Of a stretch of DNA of 64,000 nucleotides, positions 20,042 through 28,480 are shown piece after piece (within the stretch, counting starts at the first letter, position 1; each line of letters starts with the position of its first letter). Position numbers and translations under genes: made by a program. Source of the DNA: Erwinia sp. ErVv1 (lineage in GTDB: Bacteria > Pseudomonadota > Gammaproteobacteria > Enterobacterales > Enterobacteriaceae); the NCBI RefSeq assembly GCF_900068895.1, contig NZ_CDPK01000005.1, positions 224,124 through 288,123 of the forward strand, written 5' to 3'. A model generated the notes under the pieces. That model was not told the DNA's origin. It saw only the letters and a list, made by a program, of their open reading frames with translations, and ran no database searches.

Positions 20042-21803
20042 TCTTGCACAGCTCTGGCCGACGCTGAAGCGTCTTCTGTCTTATGGCTCACCGTGGCGCA
20101 AATCAATTGGGCTGGCGGTGCTGCTATTATGGATTGCCGCGGGTGCAGAGGTTATTGGTCCCATACTGGTGAGCTATTTTATTGATAACCTGCTGGCAAA
20201 GCACAACATGCCACTGGGGATTGTCACCGGACTGGCGTTCAGCTTTCTGTTATTACAGGGACTCGCTGCCGCGCTGCATTACTGGCAGGCACTGCTTTTC
20301 AATCAGGCCGCGGTAGGCGTTGTGCAGCAGCTGCGGACTGACGTAATGGATGCCGCTCTGCGTCAGCCGTTGAGTGCTTTTGATACGCAGCCCGTTGGTC
20401 AGATTATCTCGCGGGTCACTAACGATACCGAAGTCGTGCGGGATCTCTATGTGACGGTAGTTGCCACCGTCCTGCGCAGCGCGGCCTTAATCGGGGCCAT
20501 GCTGGTAGCGATGTTCAGTCTGGACTGGCGAATGGCGCTGGTTGCTGTCACCATTTTCCCCGCGGTGCTGACGGTGATGCTTATCTATCAACGCTACAGT
20601 ACGCCAATTGTACGGCGGGTCCGAAGCTATCTGGCCGATATTAACAATGGCTTCAATGAAGTGATTGGCGGCATGAGCGTTATCCAGCAGTTTCGTCAAC
20701 AGGCCCGCTTTGGTGAGAGGATGGGTGAAGCCAGCCGATCGCACTATCTTGCCCGTATGGAAACGCTGAGGCTGGATGGCTTTCTACTGCGTCCACTCTT
20801 GAGCCTCTTTTCAGCGATTATCCTCTGCGGCCTGATGATGCTGTTTGGCTTTTCATCGGTGGGTTCCGTTCAGGTCGGTGTGCTTTATGCCTTTATCAAT
20901 TATCTCGGCCGGCTTAACGAACCGCTGATAGAGCTAACGACCCAGCAGTCGATGCTGCAGCAGGCCATTGTGGCGGGCGAGCGCATTTTTGAACTGATGG
21001 ATGCGCCTCGCCAGCACTACGGCGCAGACGCAAGACCGCTTGTGACGGGCAGCATTGAGATTACCGATCTGACCTTCGCCTACGATGACCACCGGCCCGT
21101 GCTTAATGACATCAACATCACCATTCCCTCCCAACGTTTTATCGCGCTGGTGGGGCATACCGGCAGCGGCAAAAGTACGCTGGTTAACCTGATGATGGGG
21201 TATTACCCGCTGAAGCAGGGAGAAATTCGCCTCGATGGGCGGCCGCTTGATTCCTTAAGCCATGATGCACTGCGGCTGGGCGTGGCCATGGTTCAGCAGG
21301 ATCCTGTGGTGCTGGCTGATACTTTTTTTGCCAACGTTACGCTGGGACGTGATATCAGCGAAGAGCAGGTCTGGCAGGCGCTGAAAACGGTACAGCTAGC
21401 TGAACTTGCCCATAGTCTCTCCGACGGTATCTATACCCGTCTTGGTGAGCAGGGTAATAATTTGTCGGTTGGACAGAAACAGCTGCTGGCCATGGCGCGC
21501 GTTCTGGTGGCCTCTCCGCAGATTCTAATCCTCGATGAAGCCACGGCGAATATCGATTCAGGCACGGAGCAGGCGGTTCAGAAAGCGCTGGAGATCGTTC
21601 GGCAGCAAACCACGCTGGTGGTGATCGCCCACCGGTTATCCACTATTACCGAGGCGGACGAAATCCTGGTGTTACACCGTGGCCGCATCGTGGAACAGGG
21701 TACCCACCGACAGCTCCAGGAGAAGAAAGGGCGCTACTGGCAAATGTACCAGCTACAGCAGGTAGGGCAGGATCTTGAGGCCGGTAATGTGTTGGCCAGC
21801 TAA
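20034..21803 (+). CDS. mdlB: ABC-type multidrug half-transporter MdlB
   Basis: Second half-exporter, 589 aa. Walker [10 protein letters not shown] is complete and Walker [13 protein letters not shown] retains the catalytic Glu, but the signature reads LSVGQKQ rather than LSGGQ. With MdlA carrying the canonical signature and Asp after Walker B, the pair resembles an asymmetric heterodimer with one full ATP site. The substrate is not established. The stop is followed at once by a repeat array. Confidence 0.95.
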   Translation: MNNLAQLWPTLKRLLSYGSPWRKSIGLAVLLLWIAAGAEVIGPILVSYFIDNLLAKHNMPLGIVTGLAFSFLLLQGLAAALHYWQALLFNQAAVGVVQQLRTDVMDAALRQPLSAFDTQPVGQIISRVTNDTEVVRDLYVTVVATVLRSAALIGAMLVAMFSLDWRMALVAVTIFPAVLTVMLIYQRYSTPIVRRVRSYLADINNGFNEVIGGMSVIQQFRQQARFGERMGEASRSHYLARMETLRLDGFLLRPLLSLFSAIILCGLMMLFGFSSVGSVQVGVLYAFINYLGRLNEPLIELTTQQSMLQQAIVAGERIFELMDAPRQHYGADARPLVTGSIEITDLTFAYDDHRPVLNDINITIPSQRFIALVGHTGSGKSTLVNLMMGYYPLKQGEIRLDGRPLDSLSHDALRLGVAMVQQDPVVLADTFFANVTLGRDISEEQVWQALKTVQLAELAHSLSDGIYTRLGEQGNNLSVGQKQLLAMARVLVASPQILILDEATANIDSGTEQAVQKALEIVRQQTTLVVIAHRLSTITEADEILVLHRGRIVEQGTHRQLQEKKGRYWQMYQLQQVGQDLEAGNVLAS

Positions 21804-21810
21804 CTACTAT

Positions 21811-21945
21811 GCTGGCTGTTGGCTGTTGGCTGGCTGGCTGACAACTGACAACTGACAACTGACAACTGACAACTGACAACTGACAACAGATAGCTGATAA
21901 CAGATAACAGATAACAGATAACAGATAACAGATAGCTGGTGACAG
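21811..21945. repeat. heptanucleotide tandem repeat array
   Basis: GCTGTTG/GCTG units (21811-21840) lead into six perfect ACAACTG copies (21841-21882), then ACAACAG, ATAGCTG, five perfect ATAACAG copies (21897-21931), ATAGCTG and GTGACAG. The 7-base register holds from 21841 to 21945 across 15 units. The two sub-arrays differ at a few unit positions, suggesting independent expansion of diverged units. It begins 7 bases after the mdlB stop. Confidence 0.95.
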
Positions 21946-22034
21946 CTAACACCTTATCAACCTGCCGCTTCGCTGCACTATTTTCTGGCGTCGGGTTCCT
22001 CGTATCAATCCCATCTGCACTCACCTGAGGCGTT

Positions 22035-22060
22035 ACGCACTCTAATGGTGCGTTTTTTTT
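22035..22060 (+). promoter_or_regulatory. NtrC enhancer site, also terminator-shaped
   Basis: GCACT-N5-GGTGC at 22037-22051 matches the NtrC consensus GCACY-N5-GGTGC. It lies about 135-150 bases upstream of the predicted sigma54 start of glnK, the usual enhancer distance. The same bases form a 6-bp ACGCAC/GTGCGT stem followed by eight T, so they may also end the mdlAB transcript. Confidence 0.75.
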
Positions 22061-22159
22061 GCCCGCGGCGGGCCGCTTTAAAAATCCCTTCATGCTGATA
22101 AGCCGACAATACCTGGCCCAACCTGGTTTAGCATCTGAAACGGACCACTTTCAGATTTA

Positions 22160-22174
22160 TGGCACAGGCTTTGC
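22160..22174 (+). promoter_or_regulatory. sigma54 promoter of glnK-amtB
   Basis: TGGCAC-N5-TTGC is a complete match to the -24/-12 consensus, located 56 bases before the glnK ATG. Confidence 0.88.
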
Positions 22175-22229
22175 TTTATTTAGCCGGTGTCGGGCGAATC
22201 AGCCATTTTCAATACCTGGAGGGGATCGT

Positions 22230-22568
22230 ATGAAGCTGGTTACCGTGGTAATCAAACCGTTTAAACTGGAAGATGTGCGAGAAGCACTCTCCTCTATTGG
22301 TATTCAGGGGCTTACCGTAACTGAAGTAAAAGGGTTTGGTCGCCAGAAGGGCCATGCAGAACTCTATCGCGGTGCTGAATACAGCGTGAACTTCCTGCCA
22401 AAAGTAAAAATAGATATTGCAATTGCAGACGATCAGCTCGACGAAGTGGTTGATGTCATTGGTAAAGCCGCTTATACCGGCAAAATTGGTGACGGCAAAA
22501 TTTTTGTTGCTGAGCTGGAGCGTGTGATTCGAATCCGTACCGGTGAAACGGACGAAGCGGCACTGTAA
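22230..22568 (+). CDS. glnK: nitrogen regulatory protein PII GlnK
   Basis: PII signalling protein of 112 aa that binds ATP, ADP and 2-oxoglutarate and blocks AmtB when nitrogen is plentiful. The T-loop has the uridylylated Y51 (GAEYSVNF) and the C-loop RTGE is intact. The ATG at 22230 follows a GGAGGGG ribosome site. An upstream open extension lies in the promoter region and is not coding. First gene of the NtrC/sigma54-controlled glnK-amtB operon. Confidence 0.97.
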   Translation: MKLVTVVIKPFKLEDVREALSSIGIQGLTVTEVKGFGRQKGHAELYRGAEYSVNFLPKVKIDIAIADDQLDEVVDVIGKAAYTGKIGDGKIFVAELERVIRIRTGETDEAAL

Positions 22569-22603
22569 CCCCGGGGCTAAGAATTGTGATGGGATGGGAT
22601 AAA

Positions 22604-23893
22604 ATGAATAAAAAAATTGCTAAATTGGGCCTCGCAGGCCTGGCAATGTTACCGTCGCTGGCGATGGCAGCAGCGCCACCGGTCGCGGATAAAGCCGATA
22701 ACGCCTTTATGATGATTTGCACCGCGCTGGTGCTTTTTATGACCTTACCCGGTATTGCACTGTTTTACGGTGGTCTGATCCGCGCCAAAAATGTGCTCTC
22801 CATGCTGACACAGGTTTCTGTCACTTTCGCCATGGTCTGCGTACTGTGGATGATTTACGGCTACTCTCTCGCCTTTAGCGACGGTAATGCTTTCTTCGGC
22901 GGTTTCAGCATGGCGATGCTGAAAAACATTCAGCTCACGTCGCTGGTGGGCACTTTCTATCAGTATATCCACGTCTCTTTCCAGGCATCTTTCGCCTGCA
23001 TCACCGTGGGACTGATTGTCGGTTCAATTGCAGAACGCATCCGCTTCTCTGCCGTGCTGATTTTTGTCGCTATCTGGCTGACCTTCTCTTATTTACCTAT
23101 CGCCCATATGGTCTGGTCCGGTGGCCTGCTGGCGCAGGATGGAGCACTGGATTTCGCGGGTGGCACCGTGGTGCATATCAATGCCGCAGTGGCGGGACTG
23201 GTAGGCGCTTACCTCGTGGGCAAACGCGCGGGCTTTGGTAAAGAGGCATTCAAACCGCATAACCTGCCCATGGTTTTCACCGGTACGGCAATCCTTTATG
23301 TGGGCTGGTTCGGCTTTAATGCGGGCTCGGCCAGCGCGGCAAACGAAATTGCGGGTCTGGCATTCCTGAACACCGTGATGGCGACAGCGGGTGCGATGCT
23401 TAGCTGGACGTTCGGCGAGTGGGCCCTTCGCGGCAAACCTTCTTTACTGGGCGTCTGTTCCGGTGCCATTGGTGGTCTGGTCGCGATCACGCCTGCCTGT
23501 GGTTACGTTGGGGTCGGCGGTGCTCTGATTATTGGTATCGCGGGTGGTCTGGCGGGCCTCTGGGGCGTGACCGTCCTGAAGAAATGGCTGCGCGTTGACG
23601 ACCCCTGTGATGTGTTCGGCGTCCATGGCGTTTGCGGGATTCTGGGCTGTATCCTGACCGGCGTATTTGCCTCCTCCTCACTGGGTGGCGTAGGTTACGC
23701 TCAGGGCGTGACCATGGGGCATCAGATTGGCGTTCAGTTATTCAGCGTTGGCGTGACCATCGTCTGGACTGGCGTAGTCGCCTTTATCGCCTTCAAAGTG
23801 GCGGATATGACGGTTGGGCTGCGCGTACCAGAAGATCAGGAGCGTGAAGGTCTGGACGTTAACAGCCATGGTGAAAACGCTTATAACCAGTAA
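22604..23893 (+). CDS. amtB: ammonium transporter AmtB
   Basis: Trimeric inner-membrane ammonium channel, 429 aa (E. coli 428). The signal peptide (LAMLPSLAMAAAPP) is followed by eleven helices. The twin histidines of the pore lie in GGTVVHINAAVAG and CDVFGVHGVCG. The C-terminal GLRVPEDQEREGLDVNSHGE segment is the GlnK-docking tail. The start at 22604 is chosen by homology and by the GGGAT just upstream. It follows glnK by 35 bases and ends at a strong terminator. Confidence 0.97.
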   Translation: MNKKIAKLGLAGLAMLPSLAMAAAPPVADKADNAFMMICTALVLFMTLPGIALFYGGLIRAKNVLSMLTQVSVTFAMVCVLWMIYGYSLAFSDGNAFFGGFSMAMLKNIQLTSLVGTFYQYIHVSFQASFACITVGLIVGSIAERIRFSAVLIFVAIWLTFSYLPIAHMVWSGGLLAQDGALDFAGGTVVHINAAVAGLVGAYLVGKRAGFGKEAFKPHNLPMVFTGTAILYVGWFGFNAGSASAANEIAGLAFLNTVMATAGAMLSWTFGEWALRGKPSLLGVCSGAIGGLVAITPACGYVGVGGALIIGIAGGLAGLWGVTVLKKWLRVDDPCDVFGVHGVCGILGCILTGVFASSSLGGVGYAQGVTMGHQIGVQLFSVGVTIVWTGVVAFIAFKVADMTVGLRVPEDQEREGLDVNSHGENAYNQ

Positions 23894-23920
23894 GCCTAAA
23901 GCACGAGATTGACAACAGCC

Positions 23921-23952
23921 AACGGCTCCCGGTAAGTGGGAGCCGTTTTTTT
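23921..23952 (+). terminator. amtB terminator
   Basis: ACGGCTCCC pairs with GGGAGCCGT, followed by T7. Convergent tesB ends just beyond. Confidence 0.92.
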
Positions 23953-23969
23953 ACGAAAACAAATCAGTT

Positions 23970-24833
23970 TCAGGCCTGGCGAAGACGCATAACGCCTTCC
24001 TGAACGGTCGATGCCACCAGCGTGCCGTCAAGGGTATAAAATTCTCCACGAACAAAACCCCTGGCCCCGGATGCCGAGGTACTTTCAACGCTGTACAACA
24101 GCCACTGATTTAAATCGAACGGGCGGTGAAACCACATTGAATGGTCGATGGTGGCAACCTGCATGCCTGGCTCAAGAAACCCTTTCCCATGCGGCTGAAG
24201 AGCAACCGGCAGAAAGTTGAAGTCGGACGCGTACCCTAGCAGATACTGATGGATCCGCTTCTCTTCCGGCACGTTGCCGTTAGCTTTTATCCAGACGTAG
24301 CGGCGGGGTTCCTCTACGTGCCCCTTAAGGGGGTTATGGAAGCTGACCGGACGGAACTCAAAGGGCTTTTCCGCCAGAAACTTCTCTCTCAACTTTTCGG
24401 GGATAAAAGGTGCGAGCTGTGCTGCAATTTCACTCTCACTGGCTAAATTTTCCGGCCCGGGGACATCTGGCATGGTCTTCTGGTGCTCAAATCCGCTTTC
24501 AGGTGCCTGGAAAGAGGCGGTCATAAAAAATATAGGCTGACCGTTTTGCACGGCGCTGACGCGGCGAGCGCTAAAACTCTGCCCATCGCGCAGCGTTTCT
24601 ACCTCATAGACGATGGCTTTCTGGCTGTCGCCCGGTCTGAGAAAATAGCTGTGGAAGGAGTGGATAACGCGTTCGGCGGGTACCGTCTGCTTGGCGGCAC
24701 AGAGAGCCTGACCCACAACCTGCCCGCCAAATACCTGACGAAGCCCCAAATCTTCGCTCTGACCCCGAAACAGCCCTTCTTCGAGCTTCTCGAGATGAAG
24801 CAGATTCAATAAATTTTGTAATGCCTGGCTCAT
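23970..24833 (-). CDS. tesB: acyl-CoA thioesterase II
   Basis: Broad-range medium/long-chain acyl-CoA thioesterase with a double hot-dog fold, 287 aa (E. coli 286). The conserved [17 protein letters not shown] and the C-terminal [22 protein letters not shown] and [10 protein letters not shown] blocks are all present. The ATG at 24833 follows a GAGG ribosome site and matches the E. coli start MSQAL. The upstream in-frame extension to 24908 is rejected. Confidence 0.96.
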   Translation of the reverse strand: MSQALQNLLNLLHLEKLEEGLFRGQSEDLGLRQVFGGQVVGQALCAAKQTVPAERVIHSFHSYFLRPGDSQKAIVYEVETLRDGQSFSARRVSAVQNGQPIFFMTASFQAPESGFEHQKTMPDVPGPENLASESEIAAQLAPFIPEKLREKFLAEKPFEFRPVSFHNPLKGHVEEPRRYVWIKANGNVPEEKRIHQYLLGYASDFNFLPVALQPHGKGFLEPGMQVATIDHSMWFHRPFDLNQWLLYSVESTSASGARGFVRGEFYTLDGTLVASTVQEGVMRLRQA

Positions 24834-25044
24834 TATGGCCTCTCTGTGGTGTTTTTTTAGTTTTTCATTCGGAGTCGTCAGCGCAGCATGCAGGCTAACA
24901 ATCAACATAAAAGGCGGTTAAACGGCAGTAACAGGAAAAAATCAGTAACTTGTGCCAGAATAAACTCAACGGGTTAGTGTTGCACTACTCCCGGTGACTC
25001 ACCGAGATCACGCTATTAACATTGATCATAAGGAGAATAAGTCA

Positions 25045-25602
25045 ATGAAAGTTTTACCAATATTAACGGGCGCCGCACTGGCTGTCGCATTATCCGGATG
25101 CGCTCAAAAAGGTCACGATGTGCCTACCGCGACGCTGGCATCACAGGTAGCCGGTCAGCAGGCTACTCTTCGCCAGCCCAACGTCAGCGGTAGCATCTAC
25201 ATCCGCCAACGCATTGCATTACCGCCGGATGCCGTTTTAACGGTAACGCTCTCTGATGCGACCGTGGCTGATGCTCCTTCGAAAGTTATTTCACAGCGCG
25301 TCGTTCGCACGGATGGAAAACAGGCACCGTTCAAATTTATCCTGCCGTTTAACCCGTCTGATATAAAGCCTGACGCGCGTATCCTGCTCAGCGCCGCCAT
25401 TACTGTTAATGGCAAGATGATGTTTATCACCGATAGCGTCAAGCAGGCGGTTAATACCGGTGGTCATAAACAGGATTTGGTATTGGTTCCGGTTCCGTCC
25501 ATGGCTCTGCCAACACAGAGCGGGGCGGCGACAACCCTGCCGTCGACATCTCCAACGCAGGTTAGTCCTTCATCTTCCGTACCCGCACCGACCTCACTGT
25601 AA
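25045..25602 (+). CDS. ybaY: YbaY family lipoprotein
   Basis: 185-aa lipoprotein with lipobox ALSGC (Cys19) and a YbaY-type beta-sandwich domain (VSGSIYIRQRIALPPDAVLT …). The C-terminus is a Ser/Thr/Pro-rich linker (TTLPSTSPTQVSPSSSVPAP) also seen in E. coli YbaY. Role unknown; family members are called glycoprotein or polysaccharide metabolism proteins on weak grounds. AAGGAG sits 9 bases upstream of the ATG. Confidence 0.92.
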   Translation: MKVLPILTGAALAVALSGCAQKGHDVPTATLASQVAGQQATLRQPNVSGSIYIRQRIALPPDAVLTVTLSDATVADAPSKVISQRVVRTDGKQAPFKFILPFNPSDIKPDARILLSAAITVNGKMMFITDSVKQAVNTGGHKQDLVLVPVPSMALPTQSGAATTLPSTSPTQVSPSSSVPAPTSL

Positions 25603-25608
25603 CGTTTT

Positions 25609-25633
25609 CCCGCCTCTTTTGGGGCGGGTTATT
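25609..25633 (+). terminator. ybaY terminator overlapping the atl stop
   Basis: CCCGCC (25609-25614) pairs with GGCGGG (25623-25628), then TTATT. The last bases overlap the stop codon of the convergent atl. Confidence 0.65.
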
Positions 25634-25940
25634 CTATCCAGCGATAACGCCGTAGCGAAACTTTTCCCTCACGACTGACTTCTACTCCGTCGCGCAAGAG
25701 TGCATCGCGCTGACGCGTGAGATCCTCACCCGTCTGCGAAATTGCGCCCATGCTATTGATGACGCGAAACCAGGGGAGGGTGCTCCCTTCCGGCAGGCGT
25801 TTAAGCACGCCGCCAACCTGGCGCGCAGCGCGTGGGGAGCCAGCCATACGGGCGATATCACCATAGGTGGCAACTTTACCTGTCGGTATTGCAGCAACAA
25901 TCTGCCAAATGCGCTGTGGGAATGAATCTTGCTCATGCAT
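25629..25940 (-). CDS. atl: alkyltransferase-like protein (Atl)
   Basis: 103-aa alkyltransferase-like protein (E. coli YbaZ/Atl). These proteins bind O6-alkylguanine and recruit nucleotide excision repair instead of removing the alkyl group. The helix-turn-helix/Arg-finger region GSPRAARQVGGVLK is intact. At the alkyl-acceptor position the PCHR motif of true transferases reads PWFR (residues 56-59). Trp replaces Cys as in E. coli, and the following His is Phe. It lacks the short N-terminal extension of the E. coli protein. Confidence 0.9.
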   Translation of the reverse strand: MHEQDSFPQRIWQIVAAIPTGKVATYGDIARMAGSPRAARQVGGVLKRLPEGSTLPWFRVINSMGAISQTGEDLTRQRDALLRDGVEVSREGKVSLRRYRWIE

Positions 25941-26027
25941 ATTTTTGCCCTCTCAGCGGAACTGTAATAAAAATTGGGCAAAAATTGAAGGGATCGAACA
26001 AGAAAACAACGGTCACCGCGCGATAGG

Positions 26028-26056
26028 TTGCAATTGAGGAGGGGTTCATTGATAAT
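26028..26056 (+). promoter_or_regulatory. ffs promoter
   Basis: TTGCAA (26028-26033) and GATAAT (26051-26056) with a 17-base spacer and a GC-rich discriminator. The predicted start, about 25 bases before the mature RNA, fits a short 5' precursor. Confidence 0.65.
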
Positions 26057-26087
26057 GCCCTCGCTCCATAACATGGAGCTTGTCAAT

Positions 26088-26201
26088 GGGGGCCCGGTTG
26101 GTTCTCCCGCAATGCTAACTTGTGAACTCGGTCAGATCCGGAAGGAAGCAGCCGCAGCAGGTGACGCGTGTGCCGGGATGTAGCTGGCAGGGCCCCCACC
26201 C
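26088..26201 (+). ncRNA. ffs: 4.5S RNA, signal recognition particle
   Basis: SRP RNA that binds Ffh for cotranslational targeting. 114 bases, the E. coli length, with matching ends (GGGGGC … GGGCCCCCACCC). The Ffh-binding domain contains CCGGAAGGAAGCAGC with the GGAA tetraloop, and the 3' arm GTGTGCCGGGATGTAGCTGG is conserved. One difference from E. coli lies in the symmetric loop, where the 5' side reads CAGAUCC instead of CAGGUCC. It lies between atl and hha as in relatives. Confidence 0.97.
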
Positions 26202-26254
26202 AATTCCCCCTCCAGCTTTTCTTAACTCGCTACTTTTAATCGTATAATTTTGAT

Positions 26255-26473
26255 TTAACGAACGAATTTCCATACCGCGACCGGGACTTTATCGTAGAGT
26301 TTATTCATTGTCAGTTCGGCAAGACGATGATCGGCAGCGGAATAAAATACGGCCAGCTCGTTTTCAGATAATTCGTATTTATTCTTTTCTATTACACGCT
26401 CAAGGGTGTCGATTGACCGACAGCGCCTCAGGCGCATCAAATAATCAGTTTTGGTTAGAAGTTTGTCTGTCAT
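26255..26473 (-). CDS. hha: hemolysin expression modulator Hha
   Basis: 72-aa H-NS co-repressor that sharpens silencing of AT-rich, horizontally acquired DNA. It differs from E. coli Hha at only a few positions ([20 protein letters not shown]). The ATG at 26473 matches the family start. Preceded by tomB with a 29-base gap, the conserved tomB-hha operon. Confidence 0.97.
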   Translation of the reverse strand: MTDKLLTKTDYLMRLRRCRSIDTLERVIEKNKYELSENELAVFYSAADHRLAELTMNKLYDKVPVAVWKFVR

Positions 26474-26502
26474 TGTTAAACCGTTGAAAAAATAATGGGT
26501 TG

Positions 26503-26883
26503 CTAAAATGAATGGCTTGCCTGCGAGACGACCTGAGCACATTCCTCTATGAAAATATTAAACAAACGCTTCGCTGTTTTTTGCCAGCGCTGTAAATCCT
26601 GAACGTTGATTCCGTAATTACTAAAGAGCATGAACGTATCATCCAGGTATTCATCTACCTGACTTATGAGTTCATCATCTTCAATATGTTTAATTTTGTA
26701 ATTCATGGTGAATCCGGCAATATGCTCGATCAAATCGTTAAGCTGCAAATTGATTGCCGAAGTAGGATCATTAACCCATCCATGATGGCTATCACCTAAT
26801 GTAGCCATGCTTTCATCATACAAGTTTTCACACAAGAATTTAAGCTGGGCGATATCATGCCTTTTTGGTGAGTATTCGTCCAT
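26503..26883 (-). CDS. tomB: Hha toxicity modulator TomB
   Basis: 126-aa partner of Hha, linked in E. coli to biofilm control and to countering Hha toxicity. The conserved start [19 protein letters not shown] and the central [16 protein letters not shown] support the call. The start at 26883 is chosen by homology. The C-terminal 20 residues diverge from E. coli. First gene of tomB-hha. Confidence 0.94.
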   Translation of the reverse strand: MDEYSPKRHDIAQLKFLCENLYDESMATLGDSHHGWVNDPTSAINLQLNDLIEHIAGFTMNYKIKHIEDDELISQVDEYLDDTFMLFSNYGINVQDLQRWQKTAKRLFNIFIEECAQVVSQASHSF

Positions 26884-27031
26884 CTTTTTCCCCTCCATAG
26901 CTAGTGAAAGATGCCGCATGTGCGGGCTTTTCAGCGAGTTGTGTGCCAGGAAGTGATAAGGGTTATCTCGTTATTAACCCCTGCTAAAATATAACGTAGA
27001 TAATATGTCTTTTTAATAACAGTTTTGTAAA

Positions 27032-27385
27032 TCAAAATTCGTCTGCGGCTGTTGCTGGTTCAGTATCAATAAAATCAAAAACGAGCGCATCGCCTGTGTG
27101 ATGAAAATTGACCGTTTCGCTTAGGGTTTCCTCAGCATCAATATCGAGGCAGGCGTTGAACAGGGACCAACGAAAACTATAGGCCATCTTATAACGTGAT
27201 TCACCTAAATATTCTATAGAAATAATTTTGATACTCTCGGGAACATATTGGGCATTTTGTGAATACCAAATCAATGATCCTGTAAGTTCATCCGCTATTT
27301 TGGGAATAATCCGCTGAATAACCTCAGCCAATGCCGCCGGGTTACCCTCAGTTTTTTCTAAATTACATGAGATGGTTTTGCGCAC
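27032..27385 (-). CDS. hypothetical protein, unrecognised
   Basis: 117-aa protein that I cannot assign. It begins at GTG (27385) with GGGGA 5 bases upstream. It has no signal peptide or membrane helix and is acidic toward the C-terminus (DFIDTEPATAADEF). Residues 55-105 alternate aromatic and charged positions (YKMAYSFRWSLFNACLDIDAE), suggesting a small alpha/beta fold. It sits upstream of tomB in the same direction, 148 bases away, in an AT-rich neighbourhood next to the zinc island. Accessory in character; function unknown. Confidence 0.6.
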   Translation of the reverse strand: MRKTISCNLEKTEGNPAALAEVIQRIIPKIADELTGSLIWYSQNAQYVPESIKIISIEYLGESRYKMAYSFRWSLFNACLDIDAEETLSETVNFHHTGDALVFDFIDTEPATAADEF

Positions 27386-27639
27386 TTTTTCCCCATGAGT
27401 TAATTAATGCTTATAGAGATAATTAGTCTTAAGAGGCTATTAATCAAGCCCCTAAACAGTGCTGTTAACTATCTTGATGATTTGGCTATTATTTATCTTA
27501 GTAGATAAAACCATTTACTGCGATAGATAAAAGTCGGAAGTTGAGTTTTTTTTATATAACCGCCCATGCCTCAGCCCTATTTTGGAAATAATTAGATACA
27601 TTTTGCCGATATCTTCTTAAATAAAAAATCCGGTATATT

Positions 27640-27657
27640 GTTATGTTATAACATAAC
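27640..27657. promoter_or_regulatory. Zur-type operator upstream of the metal ABC operon
   Basis: GTTATGTTATAACATAAC is a perfect 18-bp palindrome and resembles the enterobacterial Zur box (TGTTATANTATAACA core). It lies 12 bases before the first small open frame and would block transcription of the operon. A near-identical copy precedes rpmE2. Confidence 0.85.
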
Positions 27658-27668
27658 TAAAGGGTGTC

Positions 27669-27797
27669 ATGGTGAGTTCAAACTTCACTCTGTCGCAGCA
27701 TGCGACACTTTTTTGCCGCTCGTCCGGGCTGCGCCTGATGCTTGCCGCAGGGCTGGCATTTATTCTGCTGCTACTCACCGGGTGGGCGTTGGCCTGA
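27669..27797 (+). CDS. putative 42-aa single-span membrane peptide
   Basis: Small open frame starting at ATG 27669 (or GTG 27672) behind AAAGGG and ending in a TGATG overlap with the ABC ATPase gene. The peptide has a polar N-terminal third (MVSSNFTLSQHATLFCRSSG) and a hydrophobic helix (about residues 21-40, LRLMLAAGLAFILLLLTGWA). Position, ribosome site and stop-start overlap argue for translation and coupling to the transporter. I know no family for it. It could instead be a leader peptide. Confidence 0.5.
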   Translation: MVSSNFTLSQHATLFCRSSGLRLMLAAGLAFILLLLTGWALA

Positions 27798-28480
27798 TGA
27801 TTACCTTCAAACAGCTTACCGTGGGCTATCAGGGCAGGGCGGTCACCCCGGCGTTGGATGGCACCTTGTTGACGGGCTCAATGACTGCCCTGGTTGGCGC
27901 TAATGGTTCCGGAAAATCAACCTTACTGAAAACGCTGGCCGGTTTATTGCACCCGGTCAGCGGGTCACTCAGTCTGCCTCGTTCATCCGTCAATATCGCC
28001 TGGCTGCCGCAGCAGTCTGAAATTGACCGCAGTTTTCCCATAAGCCTGTTCGATCTGGTGGCGATGGGATGTTGGAAAAAATGCGGTTGGTTCGGTGGTA
28101 TAGATAAGGCCATGCGGCGAAGCGTTATGTCAGCGCTGGAAAAGGTCGATATGCTCGACTTTGCCTTCGCTCAGCCAGGCACGCTCTCCGGTGGGCAGCT
28201 GCAGCGTGTGCTTTTCGCGCGTTTATTAGTGCAGGAGGCCAGCCTGCTGCTGCTTGATGAACCCTTCACAGGCATTGATAGTCAGACAACCCAACAGCTG
28301 CTATCGCTGCTCAAAGAGCGCCACGAAGCAGGCTGTACGCTGATTGTCGTTCTCCATGATATGGCAACGGTGGAGAACTATTTTCCACAGCGTATACGCC
28401 TGCAGGAGCATCATGCCGAATGGTCCGTTTCCGATAGCGTGCTGTCCCGGCAGCATTCCCCGCGTTCTTTGGGGGCGTAA
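27797..28480 (+). CDS. zinc (metal) ABC transporter ATPase
   Basis: ATPase of a cluster-9 (Znu/Azt/Sit-type) metal importer, 227 aa. Walker A GANGSGKS, signature LSGGQLQR and Walker B LLLLDEPFTGID are complete, and the H-loop His lies in VLHDMA. The ATG at 27797 overlaps the stop of the upstream small frame by one base. Extending the frame further upstream would make the Zur box part of the gene and is rejected. Zinc as substrate is inferred from the Zur box and the rpmE2-rpmJ2 neighbours. Confidence 0.88.
   Translation: MITFKQLTVGYQGRAVTPALDGTLLTGSMTALVGANGSGKSTLLKTLAGLLHPVSGSLSLPRSSVNIAWLPQQSEIDRSFPISLFDLVAMGCWKKCGWFGGIDKAMRRSVMSALEKVDMLDFAFAQPGTLSGGQLQRVLFARLLVQEASLLLLDEPFTGIDSQTTQQLLSLLKERHEAGCTLIVVLHDMATVENYFPQRIRLQEHHAEWSVSDSVLSRQHSPRSLGA

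Larger units (their letters stand above)
21804..22229 (+). other. mdlB-glnK intergenic region
   Basis: 426 bases. It contains, in order, a heptanucleotide tandem array (21811-21945), an NtrC-type palindrome doubling as a terminator (22035-22060), a GC-rich inverted repeat (about 22061-22074) and the glnK sigma54 promoter (22160-22174). Open frames across the array on either strand come from the 7-base periodicity and are not genes. Confidence 0.85.

Noticed and set aside
21841..21938. Possible CRISPR array
   Set aside because: Units are 7 bases, directly adjacent and without spacers.
21646..22093. Open frames with QLSVVSCQLSVVSC-type repeats on the minus strand
   Set aside because: Produced by translation of the 7-base array; all frames stay open and no start signal is present.
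27638..27796. N-terminal extension of the ABC ATPase
   Set aside because: It would include the Zur palindrome and has no family similarity; the ATG at 27797 fits the family start.
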